64,000 nucleotides of DNA from Lucinisca nassula (Eukaryota; Mollusca; Bivalvia; Lucinida; Lucinidae), in contig OY757010.1 of NCBI GenBank assembly GCA_963580285.1, positions 69,159,659-69,223,658 on the forward strand. The letters are read 5' to 3'. Below, one piece after another: positions 46,171 to 58,314 of the stretch (position 1 is the stretch's first letter; every line of letters starts with the position of its first letter). The translations under genes and the position numbers were made by a program. Under the pieces are notes generated by a model. It ran no database searches and was not told the origin of the DNA. It was given only the letters and a program-made list of their open reading frames with translations.

Positions 46171-47470
46171 ACATAAGGAGTTAACCAATTATAAGTGTAC
46201 ATTCTTTCAACAGAAACTGAAAGCTGCCCTACTTGAATCAGTATGACTACTTGTAGAAAAAAAAAGAGTTCATGATCAGAGTTCATGATCAATCTCAACA
46301 AAAGAATGTTGCCGGATACCCAGCAGGAATCAAACCTGTGACCTGTTGATCAGGATTCAAACCTCCATCAGACTGAGGAGTACCCAGGCTAATACAAATA
46401 GTGTATCGCCCAGATGAGAGTGCTTATAATCTCATTAGGATCAATACTGTTTGCCTTGTAGGCGGGAACTCCCTAAAGGGGTACCGTGGCCAACCGTGCA
46501 GGCGCAGATCAGACGCCTGATCAGGGCCTGCACTATTTGATAACATAATTTTCCATAAAAATAGAATAAGAATGAAAAAAAAGGCCTACCACCACTTATA
46601 TGACAGATGGACTTGTCCAACAAATAGCAATGGAAGAGTCAACTAGCATATAATGGGTAATGAGTTCCACTAAATGTACCAAATACTGAGTGTAGAAAAA
46701 AGGACTATGCCAAACTTTAAAGGAGAAGAGTGCACTTCAGAAACCCAGAGCTGAAAGGGTAATGTGAATAAAAAAATATGACACTTTTTCACCATGAATT
46801 AAGAAAATCTGGTAAAGTGGAAAGTGGAGATTAATCTAGAGATATAAGTGACATGATAAAGGTCAATGGTCAATTAAAGGATTCAATTTGCAAGTTATTC
46901 TTGGGAAATTTGGGAGGAGAAGATAAAATACAGGAAAGATGACATCAACATGATCAAGATTGAAATTTTCCACTACATTACAGGCATGAATATTGACAAA
47001 ATCAGAATGATATCCTGGTGACAATTTTGACACCAAAGTCATGAGAACAATTTTTCATGTTTTCAAATTGATCAGTTGCTAAAGTTTTGTTTGGAATTTT
47101 GATCAGTTTCTGTCACACACAATAATAGACAAGCTTATGAAAAATCCTTTCTCATTTATCTTCCATTTTAACATCTAATTGTTTTGCTAGTTACTTTTCA
47201 ATATATCAAAAATTTTCCAGGGTACTATTTACGCAGTTCAATTTTTTTGTAACCTCTCTATGGCACTGCCATGATGATAATAATAATACCTTCTATATAG
47301 AGGGTAACACATTTAGTACTAGTACATGTACTAATCTTTCATGTGGCCCTCTTTTTCCTGGGTAGAAACCAGTACTAAGCAATGTGGATAAAGTCTCTTG
47401 CTCAAGGAAACACTTGGCGCTTGCGGGAATCGAACTGGCTAGCTCTCTCTCAAATCTGATCCTTTACCAC
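46171..47470. other. Repeat scraps and a SINE-like unit, no gene
   Basis: 46200-46400 resembles the body of the SINE at 52205-52500 (TCAATCTCAACAAAAGAATG). 46440-46545 is a family A core scrap. 47330-47480 is SINE-like with GGGAATCGAACTGGCTAGC (possible B box complement). The rest is unassigned. Confidence 0.5.
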
Positions 47471-47479
47471 TGCCCCCAC

Positions 47480-48240
47480 ATTTATGTGAAGTTATATTAA
47501 GATCCATCAATAATTGAAGGTGCTAGAGCGATGACAAAAGTTTTCTAAAACCAGGCACAGTGACCTTCACCTTGAGCCCAGGACCCTGAAAGTCAAACTC
47601 GCTCAAAGTATCATCATACCCAACATTTGTGTGAAGTTATATTAAAATCCATCAAAAACAAAAGGAGCTAGAGAGATGAATTTTGTTTCTCTAAAAAAAG
47701 CCACAGCGATTTTGACCTTGAGCCCCATACCCTGAAAGGTAAATCATCATACTTAACATTTGTGTGAAGTTAAATTAAAATCCATCAATAAATGTAGGCG
47801 CTAGCGCGATGACAAAGTTTTTCTAAAAATAGCCACAGTGACCTTGACCTTGATGCCATAACCTTGAAAGTCTAACTTGCTCGAGATATTATCAAAAGGA
47901 ACATTTGTGTGGAGTTATAATAATATCTGTCCATAAATGTAGGCACCAGTGCGAGATATTATCATAAGCAACATTTTTGTGAAGTTATATTGAAATCCAT
48001 TAATAAATGTAGGCACTAGAGTGATGACAAAGTTGTTATAAAAATAGCCACAGTGACCTTGACCTTGAGGCAATGGCCTTGAAAGTCGAACTTGCTCGAG
48101 ATATTATCATAAGGAACATTTGTGTGAAGTTATATTAATACCCATACATAAATGTAGGCACTAGAGCAATGACAAAGTTTTTCTAAAAATAGCCACAGTG
48201 ACCTTGACCTTGAGGCCATGACCTTGGCAGATTTTACCCG
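47480..48240 (+). repeat. Tandem block with TGACCTTGACCTTGAGG motif, about five copies of a 140-160 bp unit
   Basis: Units carry AACATTTGTGTGAAGTTATA, AATGTAGGCGCTAGAGCGAT-like text and GTGACCTTGACCTTGAGGC. TGACCTTGA is the complement of TCAAGGTCA, the monomer site of FTZ-F1/ERR-type nuclear receptors. Confidence 0.8.
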
Positions 48241-48905
48241 AAAATGAACTTGACTTGTATTTTGTGGTAATATACCTGTGTATGAAATATGAATCCAATC
48301 CACCAAGGTTTTCAAAAGATATCGCGCAGAAACCATTTTCCAAGGAGAAATTGAAGTTGAAAAGGGCCATGACTCTCATAATAATTGGCGGATTTTACCC
48401 GAAATCAAACTTGATCTGTATTTTATGATTATATACCTGTTTATGAAATTTGAATCTAATCCACCAAGGTTTTCAAAAGATATCGCACAGAAACCATTTT
48501 CCAAGTTAAAAATATAGTTGAAAAAGTGCCATAACTCTCATAATAATTAGCAGATTTTACGAAAATCGAACTTGAATTGTAGATTACGATTATATACCTG
48601 TGTATAAAATATGAATCCAATCCATCAAGGTTTTCAAAAAGATATCGCACGGCAACCTTTTTTCATGTAAAAATTAAGTTGAAAAAGATCCATAACTCTC
48701 AAAATAATTAGCAGATTTTACTTGAAGTCGAACCTGACCTATATTTTATGATTATATACCTGTGTATGAAACTTGAATCCAGTCCGCCAATTTTTTCTAA
48801 AGATATCGCACGGAAACCCTTGTACGGGATGTACAGATGTATGGGACATACAGACGTATGTACAGACAGTGGTGATACTATAATGCGCCCCCCCCCCCCC
48901 TCCCC
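48230..48905 (+). repeat. Tandem block, about 170-bp unit, four copies, ending in a C-run
   Basis: Units share GCAGATTTTACCCGAAA, TATACCTGTGTATGAAATAT, AATCCACCAAGGTTTTCAAA and AAGATATCGCACAGAAACC. Ends GGACATACAGACGTATG and a C14-like run at 48889. Confidence 0.85.
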
Positions 48906-48984
48906 CAATTTTAAAATGGCGGGGGCTTAAAGAAAACTATAATTTGAAATAAGAACATTTCAACATATAAAATACATGTATATC

Positions 48985-49275
48985 AATGACCCCTGCCCAT
49001 TGGGGCTTGGAAAAATAGATTGGGCTGCATGATGCTTCCACACAGAGCTGAAACTGACTGAACATGTGTACTGGTAAACCGCTTAGAAAGACTAGCCTAC
49101 CCAGGCAAAGTGGTGAGAGTTGGAGTGTCCAATGCTTATAAGCTCTAAAATGGCTTCGTTGACCAGCAGGTGATGAGATGTCATTTCATCTAAATGTTAG
49201 GTAAAGTCCCACAGAATTGGAGGCAACATTTCCAAAATGACCTAAATAGTGTTGACGGGGATGTTAAACCTCAGT
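48985..49275 (-). repeat. Dispersed repeat family E
   Basis: GACCCCTGCCCATTGGGGCT to GACGGGGATGTTAAACCTCA. Confidence 0.8.
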
Positions 49276-49439
49276 TTAATAACATGTATATCAAACTGCT
49301 GTACATGATGTTTTTGGGGTTGCAAATATACTGAAATTTCAGTTTTTGTCCAATTTCATTGGTCCAAATCTTGTAATTAACACATGAAATGCCAATCACG
49401 ACAAATGTCATCTGCTTTGTCATCTGCCGGTTACTTTAA

Positions 49440-49525
49440 AAGTCATTGTTGCAAACAGTGTAGACCCAGATCAGACTGCTCCTGAAGGAGCAGTCTGATC
49501 TGGATCCACACTGTTTGCCTGTATG
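49440..49525 (+). repeat. Family D hairpin, perfect copy
   Basis: GCAAACAGTGTAGACCCAGA, hairpin GACTGCTCCTGAAGGAGCAG, complementary right arm ending CACACTGTTTGCC. Arms of about 33 bp. Confidence 0.88.
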
Positions 49526-49566
49526 CAAAAAAAATTTTAACTAGAGAAAGTGACCAGTGGGTCACG

Positions 49567-50170
49567 TATACCCCCGGCCAGTGCCATACTCTGATATATC
49601 TTTTGAGCTTGTATGTAATATGAATGAAGATGTCAAGAAGCTATGAGAATCTATAAATGTGCTTGTAAAAGCTAAACCAAACATAAAATTTCTAAATGGA
49701 CGAAGGGAGTGAGGGCATCAAAGTTACTGAAGGGGTGGGGTGGGGTGGGGGTATCAATGTTACTGAAACAGCAAGGGTGGGGTATGCATCAATGAAATCT
49801 TTGGACTGGTATGTAACATCGATGCAAGCATCAATTGAATTTGTCTTAGAGTTTAGAACATACAGGCATCTTTAAATTTTGTCATAAAACTTGAACCAAA
49901 TGTAAAATTTCTAAGTCCGTGACCTTGAGGTCAAGGTCACCATGGGTGGGGGAAGGGACATACATCAGGAAATGTTTGGACAGGTACATTGATGCAAGTA
50001 TAAACTGAATTTGTCTAAGAGTTTAGAACATACAGGCGTCTATAAACTTTGTCATAAAACTTTAACCAAATGTAAAATTTCTCAGTCTGTGATCTTGACC
50101 TCAAGGTACGGACGAACGGCAGGACGGAAACTATATACCCCCATAGCATACTTCGTATGCCGGGGGTATA
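49567..50170. mobile_element. TIR element with TATACCCCCGGC ends, 604 bp
   Basis: Perfect 12-bp inverted ends TATACCCCCGGC and GCCGGGGGTATA. If the outer TA is the target duplication, the TIR is TACCCCCGGC, which would fit a Tc1/mariner-type MITE. The inside has two copies of a segment with TTTAGAACATACAGGC and GACCTTGAGGTCAAGG-type text. No transposase. Confidence 0.8.
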
Positions 50171-50985
50171 AAAAGTTTGCAAGAAAATTCAGCAGACGTC
50201 ATAGGCAGATGACATTTTCAGATGTAGTTTTTTCTCGGTGCCCTTTATTATGCTGTCTGTAACCACACAAAGCAAGGCAGAACCACTGGCCACTATAAAT
50301 GATTTACGTCTATGAATTACCATTAATCCCATTCAATGCCAGATTGATTTATTAATAAATTATGTTCTTATCAATTTTTTGTTCAACATGGACAATGGCA
50401 TTATCCTGGAAGAAAACAAGTTGGCTGCTTTCAAAAAGCATCCAATAGGTTTGGTCTTGTCAGTCTACATTCTGATTTGAGCCAGCTGATATCATTATCC
50501 CACTTAATGCATTTTTTGAGTGAAAATAATAAACTTTAATACAAAACGTGTATATAAAATTTCGAAGTCTGTGACCTTGGTATCAGGAGGGGTAGGTAGT
50601 GATGAGCATTCTGTGGTAAATTGCTTAACGCCATGGCAAGTATAAACTAAATGTAACTTACATATGGTTTACACATGTATAGCACAAAACTTAACCAAAC
50701 GAAAATGTAAACCGAATTTTTCAAAGGGTCATAAGTCTGTTAGTATTTGGTGGCATATCTTCACATCTTAGCCTTACTACATACACATTTTAGGCTTGAT
50801 CGGATGAAAACTGTAGTAGGAGTTATACGGAAACGAAAAAAAGTTTACGAACGGACGGACACCAACCCCACAACTTAATACGACCGTTTTTTTTTTTTTG
50901 TATTTGTTGTTGTTGTTGTTGTTGTTGTTTTTCAAACGGGCATATAAACAGATTTTTCCTAAGTCATCAGGCCTTCTATAGGGCC
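50171..50985. other. Unassigned, with simple repeats
   Basis: Includes a GTT microsatellite (about 50905-50930) and GAACGGACGGACACC, a motif seen at the ends of other repeats here. No gene. Confidence 0.5.
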
Positions 50986-50989
50986 TTGG

Positions 50990-51420
50990 TTATTTATTTC
51001 ATTTGTAATTGTTAACGTCCCTGTTATCACAGTATGAGTCTTTTTTTAGACATTGCTTCCAATTTTGTGGGACTTTTACTCAGTACTGAAATAAAACGGG
51101 CAGATTAAACTCCTTCTCAAGCCCTGTCGCCCAATGAAACTAAATGGTTGAAATGCATGAACAGTCCGACTCGAGCCACTTTTCCTGGGCAGGCTTAGAC
51201 TTTCTAGGCGATTTATTACTACTCATGTGCGGCCGGTATCAGCTCTGTGTGGAAGCATCATGCAGCCCAATCTATTTCTTCAATCCCCGATGGACTGGGG
51301 CCGATCAGACCTTCGGGCAGTATATTGGACTGCTGTATTGCTGAACCGCCTAGGAAGATCTAAGCCTGCCGAGACAAAGTGCTGCGAATCAGACTGTATC
51401 TTAAACCTCGGCCGTTTCTT
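50990..51420 (+). repeat. Family E copy and inverted partial copy
   Basis: 50990-51310 is a diverged forward copy (AACGTCCCTGTTATCACAGT to CCCCGATGGACTGGGGC). 51340-51415 is an inverted piece (ACCGCCTAGGAAGATCTAAG). The pair mirrors that at 1973-2512. Confidence 0.65.
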
Positions 51421-51834
51421 TGAGCGGTACCTCCGCAAAAACCTGAGATTTGCAATCCTTTTGTATATCTTTCTGGATCACAATTTAATTGTAAATGAAA
51501 CTGATAAGTAAAACGTCAAGTATTGAATGGAAATAAAGAACACCATTCTCGGCTTATCAGATACAACAGCTCCCATCGAATGCGCCAAAAAGTCTTTTAA
51601 CAACTCAGTCTGCAACTGGTGGTAGGTGACTTAGTAGTCATGAAGTTTTTGAACAGAAACTATTGCTATCTGTGCTGGGTTCAAGAACAATAAACAACGA
51701 CCCATCAACGTTATGACTTTGTTTCGCTCCCTAAATATTTTATATATTTGGAAGAGTTAGAACCTGCGACATTGGCACTGCCGTTTATTCTAGTAGCAAA
51801 GACATGCACTTTTTTTACACACCCAGCGATCTTT

Positions 51835-52055
51835 TTTATGTTTGGTTTTACGTTCCTTTCAAGATTATTTCACTCACATCAAGCCGATCGTTAATCGGAG
51901 GTGAGCGAAAACTAGAGTACTCGATGAAAAACCTCCTGACCTTCCATTGCAGAACTTCTCATTATGTGACCTGAGCCATGCTCAAAGCTACACCGTTGAG
52001 AGACCTAATGATTAAGCGTCAGAACTCTTATCCACTAGGCCACACGGAGGCCCGT
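51835..52055 (-). mobile_element. tRNA-derived SINE-like unit
   Basis: On the minus strand it begins GGGCCTCCGTGTGGCCTAGT, with an A-box-like TGGCCTAGTGGA, and ends in the CCTCCGATTAACGATCGGCT body shared with 6813-6970, 8222-8390 and 13795-13945. The B box is poorly kept. Confidence 0.65.
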
Positions 52056-52204
52056 TACACCCAGCGATCTTTATAAATGAGGAAAAATAACGTTCTCTGT
52101 CTTTCCAACATTTACGTATTATTAGAGCTACCACCGTACCGAAAGATGTTCAGAATATATAAATCTGTTCCTATCTGTGTGAAGTAAACATTGCAAGTTT
52201 TGTT

Positions 52205-52500
52205 TATTTGTATTTGACGGCCCAGTCAACACTGATTTTGGTCATGTTTGGGCCTGTCAGTGTACCTATCCACGCTTTTCCTGAGCAGGCTTATCCGTAA
52301 GCGGTTTACCAGTTCAGTGCACATTCTGTCGCCAAAAACTGACCCCTGCCCTTCCTGAATCAGCGGAAGGGGGAGAATGACCATAGAAAAGATTTCATAA
52401 TCAATCTCCACGAAAGAATGTTGCCGACCCCGGTAGGTATCGAACCCGAGTCTTCCTTATCGCCAGTCAGACTGCACCCGACTGAGCTACCGCAGCCAGC
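52205..52500 (-). mobile_element. tRNA-derived SINE
   Basis: On the minus strand: GCTGCGGTAGCTCAGTCGGG is an A box head and GGGTTCGATACC a B box, followed by a body ending in the complement of ACGGCCCAGTCAACACTGAT. Confidence 0.8.
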
Positions 52501-52854
52501 CACACTTTGTGAGTTCTGTTGTTTTTCGTTTCTATGGCCCCATGGACTTACTCCATAATGGCATTGCAAAACGTAAAATTTGCGAAAATGACTGCTACTC
52601 CTGCAAAACTAATTTCTCTTTTGATATGTCTAAGGGGTATACTCTTAAAGGAAAGAATTTGCTCATGGGGAGTAAATTCTTCCCATTTAGAGTAGACTCC
52701 TTGAGGAGCAAATTCTTCCCCTTTTAGAGTAGACCCCTTTTTCAGTTGGACAGAGTCTACAGAGTAGCAGCAATAAGGTCCTTAAAGTTGTATTTCCATC
52801 ACGAAATCATGCCTATAGAATTGTGATCCCCTTTAATATGTTCTATAAAAGGGT

Positions 52855-53080
52855 TACTCTTTGGAAGCAAGGAATACACCACAGAACTGAAAAATATCGT
52901 GTGCACATGTTTTCCGGGCCAGACTAGCTAGTTTCGGCCAATTAGGCCTCATCCGTGACCCTAAGATATTTTCAAAATTCCACAATGGAATCAATGATCC
53001 CAAAGGACAAGAAAATATAATCTACACTATGATGTAGGGCAGGGAGACGTTTTACAGCCGCCACACATTCCCACACACCT
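52855..53080 (+). repeat. Family G repeat, copy 1
   Basis: Contains CTTTGGAAGCAAGGAATACA, CTAGCTAGTTTCGGCCAATT and AATGATCCCAAAGGACAAGA. Copies at 53415-53590 and, in part, 58640-58835. Confidence 0.75.
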
Positions 53081-53084
53081 GGCC

Positions 53085-53372
53085 CCCGCCCATAGGGGCT
53101 TGAAGAAATATATGGGCTGCATGATGCTACCACGCAGAGCTGAATCCGGCCCGCACACTAGTACTGGTAAACCGCTTAGAGGAACTAAGCCTGTCCAGGA
53201 ACCGCGGTGCGAGGTGGACCGTCCATGCTAATAAACCCTATTGGTGTCATTGGGCGACAGCGCTTGAGATGTCATTTCATCTCAATGTCGGTAAAAGTCC
53301 CACAAAATTGGAAGCAACGTCTCCAAAATGACCTTTACAGTGTTGGCGGGGACGTTAAACCTCAAATCAAAC
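53085..53372 (-). repeat. Dispersed repeat family E, inserted in family G
   Basis: CCCCGCCCATAGGGGCTTGA to GGCGGGGACGTTAAACCTCA. It lies between CACACATTCCCACACACC-type and CCCACACACCAGTTG text, which looks like one family G copy split by the insertion with a short duplicated flank. Confidence 0.8.
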
Positions 53373-53589
53373 AAAACAAAATTCCCACACACCAGTTGTA
53401 GTGAAGTTAAATATGTTCTATAAAAGGGCTATCCTTTGGAAGCAAGGAATACATCACAGAACTGAACAATATGGAGTGTACATGTTTTCTGGGCCAGACT
53501 AGCTAGTTTCAGTCAATTAGGCCTCATCAGTGACCCTCAGATATTTTCAAAATTCCACAATGGAATCAATGATCCCAAGGGACAAGAAA

Positions 53590-53850
53590 ATATAATCTAC
53601 ACTTTTATATAGTAAAGCTCGGGTTTGCAGGGGTATACATTAATTTCCGTATTCATGCTCTGAGACACTAGATTGTGGGTACTCGATAGAATCGCCTCGT
53701 CGAGGCGTTTCTGTCGACTCCCCGCAATCTATGTTTTGAGCAAAAATAGCGACTTGAGTATTCCAATTTTTTCTTTTTAAAATTTCTTTTTCTTTGGCCG
53801 AAAAATGACAATGTATTTGAATAGGTGTGTTTCGAAATACGGTAAAAATG
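53590..53850 (+). mobile_element. Family C MITE
   Basis: ACACTTTTATATAGTAAAGC, hairpin GAATCGCCTCGTCGAGGCG, distal arm to GAATAGGTGTGTTTCG. Confidence 0.78.
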
Positions 53851-53856
53851 GTAGAC

Positions 53857-56253
53857 TACGGTAGGTGACCAATCAGTTCGGACACCCTAGCAGTTCGAAC
53901 ACCCAAAATTATTTCGAATCTGTGGCTGAAAACTTTCTCAATTTATTCGAACTCCAAAATTTTTCAGAAATCAGAATTTTTAATACTTTGAACACACAAA
54001 AAATGCCGAAAAATGCATCCAGAACAAGCATTTCGGACCGTTCCCGCGTTTATCATTACAACATCGTACTGGTCGTATATGAGCTAGCGCACGAAAAAAG
54101 AAAACTTAGCATGAAATATGTGCGACTTCCAAAGACTCGGATTAACATGCACTCTGTGAGGCAAATGGTTTTCGCTTCTCTCACTTGGATAGCCCTGTGA
54201 TAATGGAAGGTTCATACCCTCACCGAATACTGATCAGACTGTGAGAAACGCAGGCAGCAAGTACTTAGATCAACCTTGATGAGCCACAGGAGTTTAGCTT
54301 ATTTATGTTGTGAAATCCCATCGTCTGCAGCAGGCTCATGCGATCAGCGAAGACTCTAATCGGATTGCATGAGTACGCTAAGATGTGTCTTCGCTGGTTT
54401 CTCAACGACCTGCAAACACTGAACATGCGCACCCACTACCGGTATGTAAGGCAAAGGGTTTCACTTAGCCTTGTGAATTCGTAAGATTTAAGGGTTCAGT
54501 AAAGACTGATCACATTGCATCGATGTGCAGGCTGATCCTAGTCGGTGATGTAGCATTGTGGCCTACAAAGGCTTAGATCACCATGCATATGCAAGTGTTT
54601 TCGCTTTGCTCTCAGACTCTTTGGAGCGTAGCTTCCACTTTCATTATTATTTGTGTGACAGTGTTACCCCTTTTCCATGTGCTGCGGCATTTGATTCAAT
54701 GCCTCTTTGATAGCAGAAGCGCCCCTTTAAATATTAATTGAGAGTTTCCCGCCTTTTTCCACATTACGTCTTTCAGCACGTGCGAGTGAAATTCATGGTT
54801 GTTGCATTCAAAAAGGTAGTTTAATTCAGGTTACCTGTTGGGTTACCCTGGTTTTCTGAGGAGCAAGTGAATATGCCCATTTATTTCACGGTGACAAGGT
54901 TTTATTGGAAGTAATTTCGGGGAACATGATTAAGAAAATAAGTCATATGCGATGGGCGAAGACTCAGGTCAGCCTGCACATGCATGCAGTCTGAACAGTC
55001 TTCGTTGTTCGTATGTGCCTACCATGGCCTTTGTGCTAATCAAAGAACAACAGGTGAAAACAATGGCCACATTTGCTGGATGCGCAGGCTGATTTGGTCC
55101 TTCGTTTGAAACGTTTTTTTTTCGCCGTGTGCCGGCTTAAAACGACTGTGTACATTTAACCGGCCAAATCTGCTTGCGACATTACAAACACAATCTAAGC
55201 TACCAAGTGCAAGGATCAGTCTGTTCAGATCTCCTATCTCGAGTAAAATACTTATTGCGCATGTGCGTACAGAAAAGACTGGTAAGTCTGCGCAGTTGTG
55301 CAATCGGGATTGTGTCTTCAATGTTGAAGAGGTTTGAAAGGTTTCATCGCGCACAAAGTGAAGATCGCACATGCACATGTTAAAATTGTGTACGATGTCC
55401 GCATTTTCTTTTTCTTGTTACTTGCCTATCTAAATAACATGATGGTTTTGCATCCGCAGTCTAATCAGTCTTCAGCGGACTTCTTCGATGGGCATTGAAT
55501 TGCTACATGTCCCCGGCTTACGCTGATTTGAGACAGCTTATGAGTAAACAGAGAACACACAAACAACAAACAAGGCTGCGCAGTCTCGCCTGAGGCTTCA
55601 CTATGCGCTTAAACAATATAGGTGTGTGTGTGTGTGGGGGGGGGGGGGGTGAAGTATCTATGCGCCTAGCTCCACTGGATAGCTGCACGTGCGGGTTTCA
55701 ACATCACATCCCACTTAACCATGTAGCTGGAATTTGTCTGCTGCGGTGTAGCCGGAACAAAAAAAATATTACAGACTATCAGGAAATTCTTTGAAAAATA
55801 TATGGGCTTCTCTTAAGAAAAGAATTTGCTCCAAACAAATCAATTTCTGTTATTCCTGAGATCACAAATTGACTCGTCCATTTTAAAGGGAATAGTGATA
55901 GTTCAATGGGTGTAAATGGCATTAATGACAATGCGTAACCTTATACTTGTAACTACATGATAAGCTCGCATTCAAAGACCCCCTGCACACACTGACTTAT
56001 TTATAGATCAAACGGTTCTGCACTGCATAAGTGATATTTATAACTTCTTATCACTTGCGGATTGTCAGGGCCGCGGGGGAAAAACGTAGTTGTTTAAAAT
56101 ATTGAACCCAGCCTGGTCCAATGCATGGAATTCTTTCAGATCAAACAGTTCGAACACTGATAAATTTCCAATCTGATATTTTCTAATAATTCGAACACCC
56201 GGATCAGTATTTATTTTTTTTTTACTCTTCGAATTAATTGGTCATTTACCGTA
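53857..56253. mobile_element. 2.4-kb TIR element, CGGTAGGTGACCAAT ends, no transposase seen
   Basis: The left end TACGGTAGGTGACCAATCAG and right end (inverted) TACGGTAAATGACCAATTAA match over about 22 bases, with TA at both outer borders. Further in, both ends repeat AGTTCGAACAC-type text. The inside has no long ORF; the 111-codon frame at 53865-54200 matches no family I know. GC content and CpG are visibly higher at 54240-55400 than in the flanks. Confidence 0.75.
54240..56130. other. Interior of the TIR element: non-coding, with GATCAG/GAAGAC motifs
   Basis: Loose repeats of GCGAAGACTC- and TGCATGAGTACG-like text. A G-run lies at 55628-55650. No gene. Confidence 0.5.
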
Positions 56254-56698
56254 ACTGCCACACCTGCCAGGTGTTTCCATTTCCCTTAAGATATTTATTG
56301 TTGGAGTCGAAACGCTTGCTTTTCGGTCTGTTTCGCTATTCAGACAGGCTGTTTCCTGTAATTGCAGTATAGTATTGCATCATCGTTAAAGCTGATTGGT
56401 TGATCGCGTCACGTGCCCCTCCATGGAACAGTTACAATCTGGTCATTATACCCGGTTTGCCCGCCTCATGGCGACCAAACCAAAAAATGAATAGTGTTTC
56501 CTGTCATGGGTATTATCATGGAAGAATACGGTAATTAGAAAATGATCTTCTTGTCATCCTTTGAAGTGATCAATGATATCAACCATAGTTATGCCTAAAA
56601 TAGGCCTTTCCAAAGACATGCATGTCATGATACTCAAATTCAGTGAGTCCAATTTTACCAAAGATAGGTTGTGGGTACTAATGTTAGTCAACCACCTC

Positions 56699-56847
56699 CC
56701 CAGCAGGCACACATCGCTAAGGCAACGTCAAATCAACATCGGTGCAACGTCACAACATTGTACCGACATTGATGTGACGTTGCATAAACGTCATGACGTT
56801 GCACCGACGTTGATGTGACATCACAATTATGTCATGTGCCTGCTGGG
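56699..56847. mobile_element. 149-bp MITE with CCCAGCAGGCACA ends
   Basis: Inverted ends CCCAGCAGGCACA and TGTGCCTGCTGGG. The whole interior is built of ACGTTG/CAACGT and GATGTGACGT steps and is close to self-complementary. It lies within a piece that resembles a family C hairpin arm (GATAGGTTGTGGGTACTAAT). Confidence 0.88.
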
Positions 56848-57127
56848 TCAATGACAATTTAGCTCTTTCGTCGAAGAAAATAAAGAAAATCATATCTCAC
56901 AGTCTGGTTACCATAGTTACCCTAAATATGCAAACACCTCAACTCTTTACCATACTTGCTCTAAAATTTGAACAAATACAATTTACTATTGGATGTTGTC
57001 TGAAAATAACTGGATGACGGACAAACAATTTAGACCCTGATGAGATGCCGTATTCTGAGGCGCTTCCAATGAGAATCCACAACCTTTGTTTTTGTGCAGA
57101 AATAATAAAAATATCAATACTTGTCAT

Positions 57128-57298
57128 ATGAGTGAGTGAGTGTTTGAGTTTTACGTCACACCAACAGCTAAGGTCATACGGAGACGGGACCTCGGTTTAA
57201 AGACTCACCCGAAAGTCTGGAGAAGCCCGGGATCGATCCTGCGACCCCTGGTTTACAAGGCGAGTAGCGTAACCACTGCACCACGGAGGCTTCTATTT
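57128..57298 (-). mobile_element. tRNA-derived SINE
   Basis: On the minus strand it begins GCCTCCGTGGTGCAGTGGTT (A box) with B-box-like AGGATCGATCCC, and the body ends in GTGACGTAAAACTCAAACAC and a CTCA tail. Confidence 0.8.
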
Positions 57299-57459
57299 GT
57301 CATATGAAAAAAGTACCTTATTTAGAGCAATGTTGTTATAAACTAGGCATTATTTAAGGCTCGTCATAACAGCAAAAAGATCCGATATGAACCATCATAA
57401 AGCAATCAAACCAATGCCAACAATTTTCTGGCTGGTGAAGACATTATGAAAACACGCCT

Positions 57460-57730
57460 ATATAAATACATTGTAAATTTTAACGCTGAAATCGAAAATT
57501 TTAAGATGAAAATTTGTGATATTTTTCTTACCGGTATTTCTGCTCATAATATAGATTGTGGGTACACGTTAGAACTGCCGCAACGAGGCGGTTCTAACGA
57601 GTACCCACAATCTATAGTTTAGAGCAGAATTAAGAAATATAAGGTTTACCCCTGTAAACCTCAGTTCTACTATATAAAAGTGGGGTTCAAGGGGGTCAGA
57701 ATTTTATAGGCGTCTTTTCGTGATGGTACA
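57460..57730 (-). mobile_element. Family C MITE
   Basis: Hairpin GAACTGCCGCAACGAGGCGG with arms AGATTGTGGGTACACGTT and AACGAGTACCCACAATCT, then CTATATAAAAGTGGGGTTCA. Confidence 0.85.
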
Positions 57731-58310
57731 GACATGTATATATTTAGCACAATTACGGTAGGTACATTGTTATCTGCTTGTTTTCATTTCAACAAAAACA
57801 CATTTTTATCATCGTTTAGTTCAACAATAGAGGGAGATAAATGAAAATGTCACAGTGAAAAGTGTGTCTGCAGACAATCTGGGGGTGGGGTACTTTGACA
57901 ATTTTATTGCCATGGATCAAGTTTGGGTTTTATTAAAAATGCCTAATTTATCTGATATTGAATCAGAGATGGCCCATATTGAATCAGAGATGGCCCATAT
58001 TGAATCAGAGATGACCGCAAGATTGAATTAAACCAGTAAAGAGGGACAGGGCTTCACTGAAGTGTATAATTATTTAAAATCATTTTCAGAAGTCATTTCC
58101 TGCTGTGCCAATACAAGCCTGGAGGTCTAAACCTAAAGCTGTGGTTAAAAGATAAATTTAAATCTTTTTATTTTTTTCTGAGTCAATTGAGAGAACCATA
58201 TTGAAAGGCAATAGCATGGTGTAACCTCTATTAAGCTAAGTCTAGACAAGATATAACAAGGATACTTCACCTTCAGAATGTTGAGCCCCAACATCATATA
58301 AACAAGCCCC
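57731..58310. other. Unassigned; a 27-bp unit repeated three times
   Basis: 57950-58015 repeats ATTGAATCAGAGATGGCCC. No gene. Confidence 0.55.
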
Positions 58311-58314
58311 GGAA

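Noticed and set aside
53865..54200. 111-codon frame at the left end of the 2.4-kb TIR element as a transposase
   Set aside because: No helix-turn-helix or DDE pattern; starts within the terminal repeat.
57128..57298. Tandem GAGT run as a regulatory site
   Set aside because: It is the tail of a tRNA-derived SINE read on the minus strand.
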